Of a stretch of 64,000 nt of DNA, positions 59,814 through 64,000 are shown one piece after another. The DNA comes from Balanoglossus misakiensis (Eukaryota; Hemichordata), in assembly GCA_040954595.2 (NCBI GenBank), contig CM082591.2:3782001-3846000 (forward strand), read 5' to 3'. The notes beneath the pieces were generated by a model. That model made no database searches. It was not told where the DNA came from and saw only the letters and a list, made by a program, of their open reading frames with translations. The first letter of the stretch is position 1; the number at the start of each line of letters is the position of its first letter. Position numbers and translations under genes: made by a program.

Positions 59814-62800
59814 TTAGATGTTTGGTACGAAAAGTCCATGGATGCCGTATGGAATTTGAAGGGTGATTTCGGCTCGTCCGATTTCTTTGAAATCTCTGCC
59901 ATCCAGCACGACCAGGAAATTCGGTTTTTTGGGGTCACTGCTGACAACTGAAGATAATACCACTCCTGCAAGTGTGAGGTTGAAAATAGCAGGTATTACT
60001 CAACTTGGAAGTGTCCCCCGAACCTTTTTCGTCATCATCCGGTAACCAGCTATTAATCAGACAGCCCCAAGCTAGGGCTAAAATTATACTTACCGTCGTC
60101 TTCGCTCGCGGGAGAAGGTTTAGACACAAATATCGGTTCTGATGGCAAATAACCCTTCTCACTCCAACTTGTCCAGTTCTTGTTTTTTACATCCACTTTG
60201 ATCAACTGTAAAAAGACACAGCAAAGACTGTCAGATGGTGTTGGTGTAGTATAATAACACAAGTTACACTCGTCTGACTTATCAAAGATCACATGCTTCC
60301 TGCGGTTGTACCTCTGTTTGTTTGTTTTTGGTGGACTCACCCCTTGGTTGTTGCCAAAGACACCGTAAATATACTGATATGGTTTGCCATTGTAGCCTCC
60401 GTAGTTGATTTGCGGTACCTCGAACGCTGAGAGAGAGAAGGGTGAGGGAGGGAGAGAGAGGGGGGAGGGGAGGGAGAGAGAGAGAGAAGGTTGTAAGAGA
60501 TATCTCAAACCATAACACATATTTTAGTGTGTTTGTTCGTGTGAAGGCAACATGGCTGTATCTTGGAATCATAGCACACGAAATGCATCTACCAGACTTT
60601 ATACTAATACCTTTGTCAATAATCTTCTCTGGCGTGCAGAACACAGTGTCATTTCTTGCCAGTTCGGCGGTGCAGCTTGTGTCGGGCAAAGTTACAAGGT
60701 TTGTATACGTAGATTCCTGAGAGAGGGAAACATGGTGTTACAGAAATGCGGACTTGGCTCAACTTCGAACAGGAAAGAGCCAATGTCCGCTAATACATTG
60801 GCCTTGTCTCTCACGAAAGCTAATACATGCATTACAGTGTTATTTTAACTCCGCTTTCCGAAATCATCAGCAATGGATTATTTTCTGCCAAATGCGAGAC
60901 ATTGCGAGACATGGTTTATTACCGCGGCAACAGTTTGGTAGCCGCGGATGAATAACACATTTGAGTATGGTGAAATTAGTCAATTAAGGGCGCCCTCTTG
61001 TGCGAGAATAAAGGCGTCTCTCGCCCCTTTACCGTATTCAGCGGCAGAACAAACCGCCGGCCTTCAGCTTCCTGTGCAGGTGCGGTCCCTTTCTTCAGGT
61101 CCTCGATGTATAAACCCTTCAAGACCCTGTCGTTGTCATAGCAGCAAAGGTCGACGACAACATGGCCGCCGTCCTCGTATGCGTTGATGTGGTGGAAGCA
61201 GAAGAAGGCGTCGGCCGCGTAGGTTGTGCGCAGGCGCTCGCCGGTGTGTCGGTCGACCAGGTGGAAGTACGCTTCGTTCTCGGGCCTGTACTCCATGCAG
61301 TCCGCTATTGTGGCGCCGCGAATCTTGCTCGTGAGGATCTTGAACATGTTGATATGGAGCGGCTGCTCCAGGAAGACAAAGTAATTCTCGGTCATGCCGA
61401 AACTGTGGTAGTACGACGGGTCCCTGCCTCTAGCCGGGATGCTGCACAAAACCGACCACTTCTGCTTGTCCGACTCACCTGAGAAGCGATTGAGAAAAGG
61501 TAAGAATCAGCTTCTATACCTGCATAGCACTTATCGATGGAATGGTGGGTATTAAAGCCCCAAGAACTGCCCACTTTGTGCATTATCGCAACATTCCAGA
61601 CCCCCTCTCTCTTCAAGTACACTCGACTTACCAGTTTTAGATGGTTCAATTTTCAAAATGTTGTACTTCGAAACTCTGCTGAAGGACGATCCCATGTTGT
61701 AGTGGGTGCCGTTTTTCAGGACATGTGGGTGGGCCGTTGCCATGTTGACAGCGACGTACTTTGCAATGTCAATCTATACATTAAAGGGACAATGACGTAC
61801 TTTGCAATGTCAATCAGTACATTAAATGGACAATTAGCTTCATTTGATCAAAAACTGTTTTTGTATTTTCTACGTAGCAAAATATATTTCAGGTCGGGAG
61901 AATTCTTCTTCGATGCCTGGAGGTAAAAGGTGGACTGGCAATAGAAAAAATTGTAACACCATGCAGCGACCCCTCGATCGTGATTCGTCAATACGACATC
62001 ACGTGGCCTTAGTCATTTCGAACTGTTCCCTAGGGCATCAGTTCGATTGGTTTGGTGTGTTATAAAAAACATGATGACTGACATACTCGGTCAACAGTGT
62101 ATTTTGATGAACTCGGGACTGCCGGTCACACCAAACAAGACTGTTTTAGTTGTGACTAGCAGCACCCTCGGTCATCAAAATACACTGTTGCCCTCATTGT
62201 CAGTCATCATGTGTATAATAGTGCAAACATACCCAAATCCTCGCTACCCCCTCTCTCCCCCAAATCAAACGGCTCTCCCCTTACCTTATCGTCCGTGGTT
62301 GTATCCAGGGTGTTCGGATCAATTCTTCTCATGTACCGACTCTCAGTCATGGCAAATAGCTCGTCTCCAAAGTACATCATGTTCACCCCGCAGTTATCGC
62401 TGTCTTCCGGTGGCTGGAAGTAAGACGCTATTCTCTTGAACAGATTCCAGCACGGATCCGGGTGAGCGACGGTGCCGAATTCGTGGCACACTATCCGGTT
62501 AGCCGCCATGTTTTTCAGGTAGTTGTCGCTGCGGAGGTATTTGCTTTGGTATGTCACCTTAGAAAGAACAGTGATGACGAAACATGGTGTTATAAATGTC
62601 CGCACCTTCGTTAAAGCCCCAATAATATGGGGGTCACACACACCTGTAGCATATACTAGTATTAATCGACTAAATGCAAAAAATGTCAGCTCCTGGGGCT
62701 TTAAGTCCTCCGTCCGCAGCTTAGATCCCCATCTGATAAAAATTATATACAGTACTTATGCACATGTATCAGATTCAGCACTAGGATAGCACAAGTCATA

Positions 62801-63691
62801 TTTTGAATTTCAAAAAACAAAACTTCATAAAGTTTGAGAGGGACAACCCCCACTTTTAAAGCAACTACCCCTGCCTCATGATATAATCCGTTCCTTCTGT
62901 CTAATGCAGCTACACCCCCTTCCGTGTGGTGGTATAACACCATAGATTAATCCACTGCCTGTTGCCATGTTAACGTTATGTCGCGTTGTTAAAAAGACGA
63001 GAACACGCGTGTAATCGCCGTATCTATTCTGGCATCACCATGGTTACACAAAAAGACAAATGATTTTCCGGTCCCGTCCAGACAGCACTGATACTGTCGT
63101 GATTTGGCCGGGTCAAAGGTCGACTTACCTGGCCAGCTTTGATTTGGTATCTATGCAACATGGCCATTCCGTCGAACATATGTTGGTAAGAATCGGAGCC
63201 GACTTCGAACAAACCAGGCCCATTTCTGTACAGACTTCCCTCTATCCAATTTGGTATTTCTCCTTTTGGGGGAAAAATAATACCAAGAAAGGAGTTTGAC
63301 AATGATTTTGGCTTTTCAGTACAATCAATTGAGGTCTTTATCTTGGCTATAGAGACATCGTCACCATGGTAAACCTAGAGAAAGATTTCAATAGCAGCAT
63401 CTTAGAGGGCGTTGGCCGTCAGAACTGCGCACTGCTTCCGTGAATAGGGATATGCCGGAGTTAAGATCAAGCAAGGAAAAAGTGACTCAGTTTCTGAAAA
63501 GGCACATTTTATAAAATTGGTCCAATACTTTTTTGTTTCTGGATGCAGCAGTGAGTGATGTGCTCCAGACAGAAGGTCTATTGTCTGTTTACCTGTAAAT
63601 AAATTGAGGTATAGCATTCTTTAGAATTAAGAAAAGGGGGCGTATCCCTGTCTGACTGTAGCGTATATGTCTCCCAGCTAACGAAAGTCAT
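59814..63691 (-). CDS. bco: Carotenoid cleavage oxygenase (BCO1/BCO2/RPE65 family)
   Basis: Nine minus-strand exons: 63691-63593 (tentative), 63374-63129, 62557-62285, 61773-61632, 61478-61033, 60716-60611, 60426-60341, 60205-60094 and 59965-59814. They join in frame to about 553 aa; the family is usually 530-580 aa. The four iron-binding histidines are present: H221 in ATAHPH, H278 in SYYHSFGMTENY, H349 in FHHINAYED and H546 in PYGIHGLF. Other conserved blocks are GSLYRNGPGLFEVG, FDGMAMLHRY, LPSEPIFVSKP and EDDGVVLS. The enzymes cut carotenoids at the 15,15' or 9',10' double bond; RPE65 instead isomerises retinyl esters. CSIPA, EQPL and YVAVNMATAHPH look most like BCO1, but the C-terminal part also resembles RPE65, so the substrate is not decided. 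It is probably a cytosolic or membrane-edge enzyme with no membrane helix. It converges with the small gene at 56390-59179. Confidence 0.95.
60428..60491. repeat. GA/CT microsatellite abutting an oxygenase acceptor
   Basis: (GA)n and GGGA words on the plus strand. On the transcribed strand this is a long CT tract that ends in CTCTCTCAG, the acceptor of the exon starting at 60426. Confidence 0.9.
61753..61834. repeat. 41-bp tandem duplication covering an exon start
   Basis: Copies 61753-61793 and 61794-61834 match at 38 of 41 positions. The first copy includes the acceptor (minus strand TGTATAG|ATTGAC) and the first 21 bases of the exon encoding IDIAKYV. In the second copy the corresponding bases read TGTACTG, so its acceptor AG is missing. 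Confidence 0.95.
62070..62212. mobile_element. 143-bp MITE-like inverted-repeat element in an oxygenase intron
   Basis: The left arm (ATGATGACTGAC ... CAACAGTGTATTTTGATGA) and right arm (TCATCAAAATACACTGTTG ... GTCAGTCATCAT) are inverted copies of about 45 bp with very few mismatches. The interior is about 50 bp and non-coding. TATA/TA-rich flanks on both sides leave the target duplication uncertain. Confidence 0.75.
62227..62284. repeat. Half copy of the 18.9-kb hairpin element, next to a splice donor
   Basis: ACATACCCAAATCCTC, a C-rich run, then AATCAAACGGCTCTCCCC and TTAC. The same order is found at 18953-19013. On the minus strand the element starts exactly at the intron donor (AAG|GTAAGGGGAGAGCC) of the oxygenase exon 62285-62557. 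Confidence 0.7.
63593..63691 (-). CDS. bco: Tentative first coding exon of the oxygenase
   Basis: ATG at 63691 opens 33 codons that end TTACAG|GTAAAC in phase 0, which matches the phase-0 acceptor TTTCTCTAG|GTT at 63375. The peptide includes SDRDTPPFLNSKECY, the kind of N-terminus seen in invertebrate family members. No conserved block confirms it. The true first exon could lie elsewhere, including beyond 64000. Confidence 0.4.
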
Positions 63692-64000
63692 TTTCTCCAA
63701 GAACCGATATTTCGAGAAGTCGAAGAAGTCGAAGAAAATTTTATGAATATGTGGAGCTTAAAATTGATTGGCGCTGTTACCAACAGACCAGCTCTAAGCC
63801 ATTGTAGTACAGAATATGCAAAGCGCAGCAACAGACAACCAAATCTGCCCCTGTCAGCAGAATATAGTCGATAGACCATGTCACGTGGTTTAAGACCCCA
63901 AATTTGCGCATTTTCCTCCACGGGTCGCGTGTTCTGAAGCCATACAAACAAATGCAGTATTTTGCGCGGATTCGGGCGAAATCATGACTTATGGTAAGGT
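63692..64000. other. Window edge, no gene recognised
   Basis: About 300 bases upstream of the tentative oxygenase start. They may hold its promoter or an intron. A short local duplication of AAGAAGTCG-like words lies at about 63718-63738. No clear TATA box was seen. Confidence 0.4.

Noticed and set aside
63402-63617. 71-codon minus-strand frame as a possible oxygenase exon
   Set aside because: It does not contain a conserved oxygenase block and lacks a fitting donor. The frame at 63593-63691 with GTAAAC fits phase better.

Overview
This window reads as nuclear DNA of a bilaterian animal, most likely a marine invertebrate such as a hemichordate, a cephalochordate or a lophotrochozoan. The sequence alone does not settle which. 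Reasons: split genes with GT-AG introns from about 0.1 to perhaps 27 kb, AATAAA polyadenylation signals, AT-rich non-coding DNA with many microsatellites and short inverted-repeat elements, and animal transcription-factor families (SoxD, DM domain). There is no operon, CRISPR array, prophage or rRNA locus, and no confident tRNA.

Layout. (1) 1-7.9 kb: no firm gene. It holds a diverged tandem duplication, one possible terminal exon on the minus strand, and a promoter-like stretch at 7.2-7.95 kb with CCAAT, ETS, YY1-like, ZNF143-like and TATA motifs. (2) About 7.97-35.98 kb: a possible untranslated first exon of SoxD with a clean donor at 8543, then about 27 kb of apparently non-coding DNA. This carries a piggyBac-like MITE, a hairpin element, microsatellites and several motif clusters, including a dense group of SOX-type ACAAT cores. 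(3) 35.99-43.42 kb: SoxD in five coding exons (674 aa predicted), then a long AT-rich stretch to a polyA signal at 48231, which may be its 3' UTR. (4) 48.94-51.16 kb: an intronless TRIM-NHL gene (741 aa). (5) 52.84-54.67 kb, minus strand: a two-exon DM-domain gene (334 aa), tail to tail with the TRIM gene. (6) 56.39-59.18 kb: a small three-exon gene (125 aa) of unknown function with X-box-like sites nearby. (7) 59.81-63.69 kb, minus strand: a nine-exon carotenoid cleavage oxygenase (about 553 aa) of the BCO1/BCO2/RPE65 family with all four iron-binding histidines.

The genes do not form an evident pathway. SoxD and the DM gene are developmental regulators. The TRIM-NHL protein is probably a ubiquitin ligase. 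The oxygenase would make or remove retinoid precursors. I found no convincing new molecular system. The most interesting signals are regulatory or structural: the SOX-motif cluster inside the presumed SoxD intron, repeats that touch splice sites of the oxygenase gene, a TTAA-flanked MITE family, and X-box motifs around the small unknown gene.
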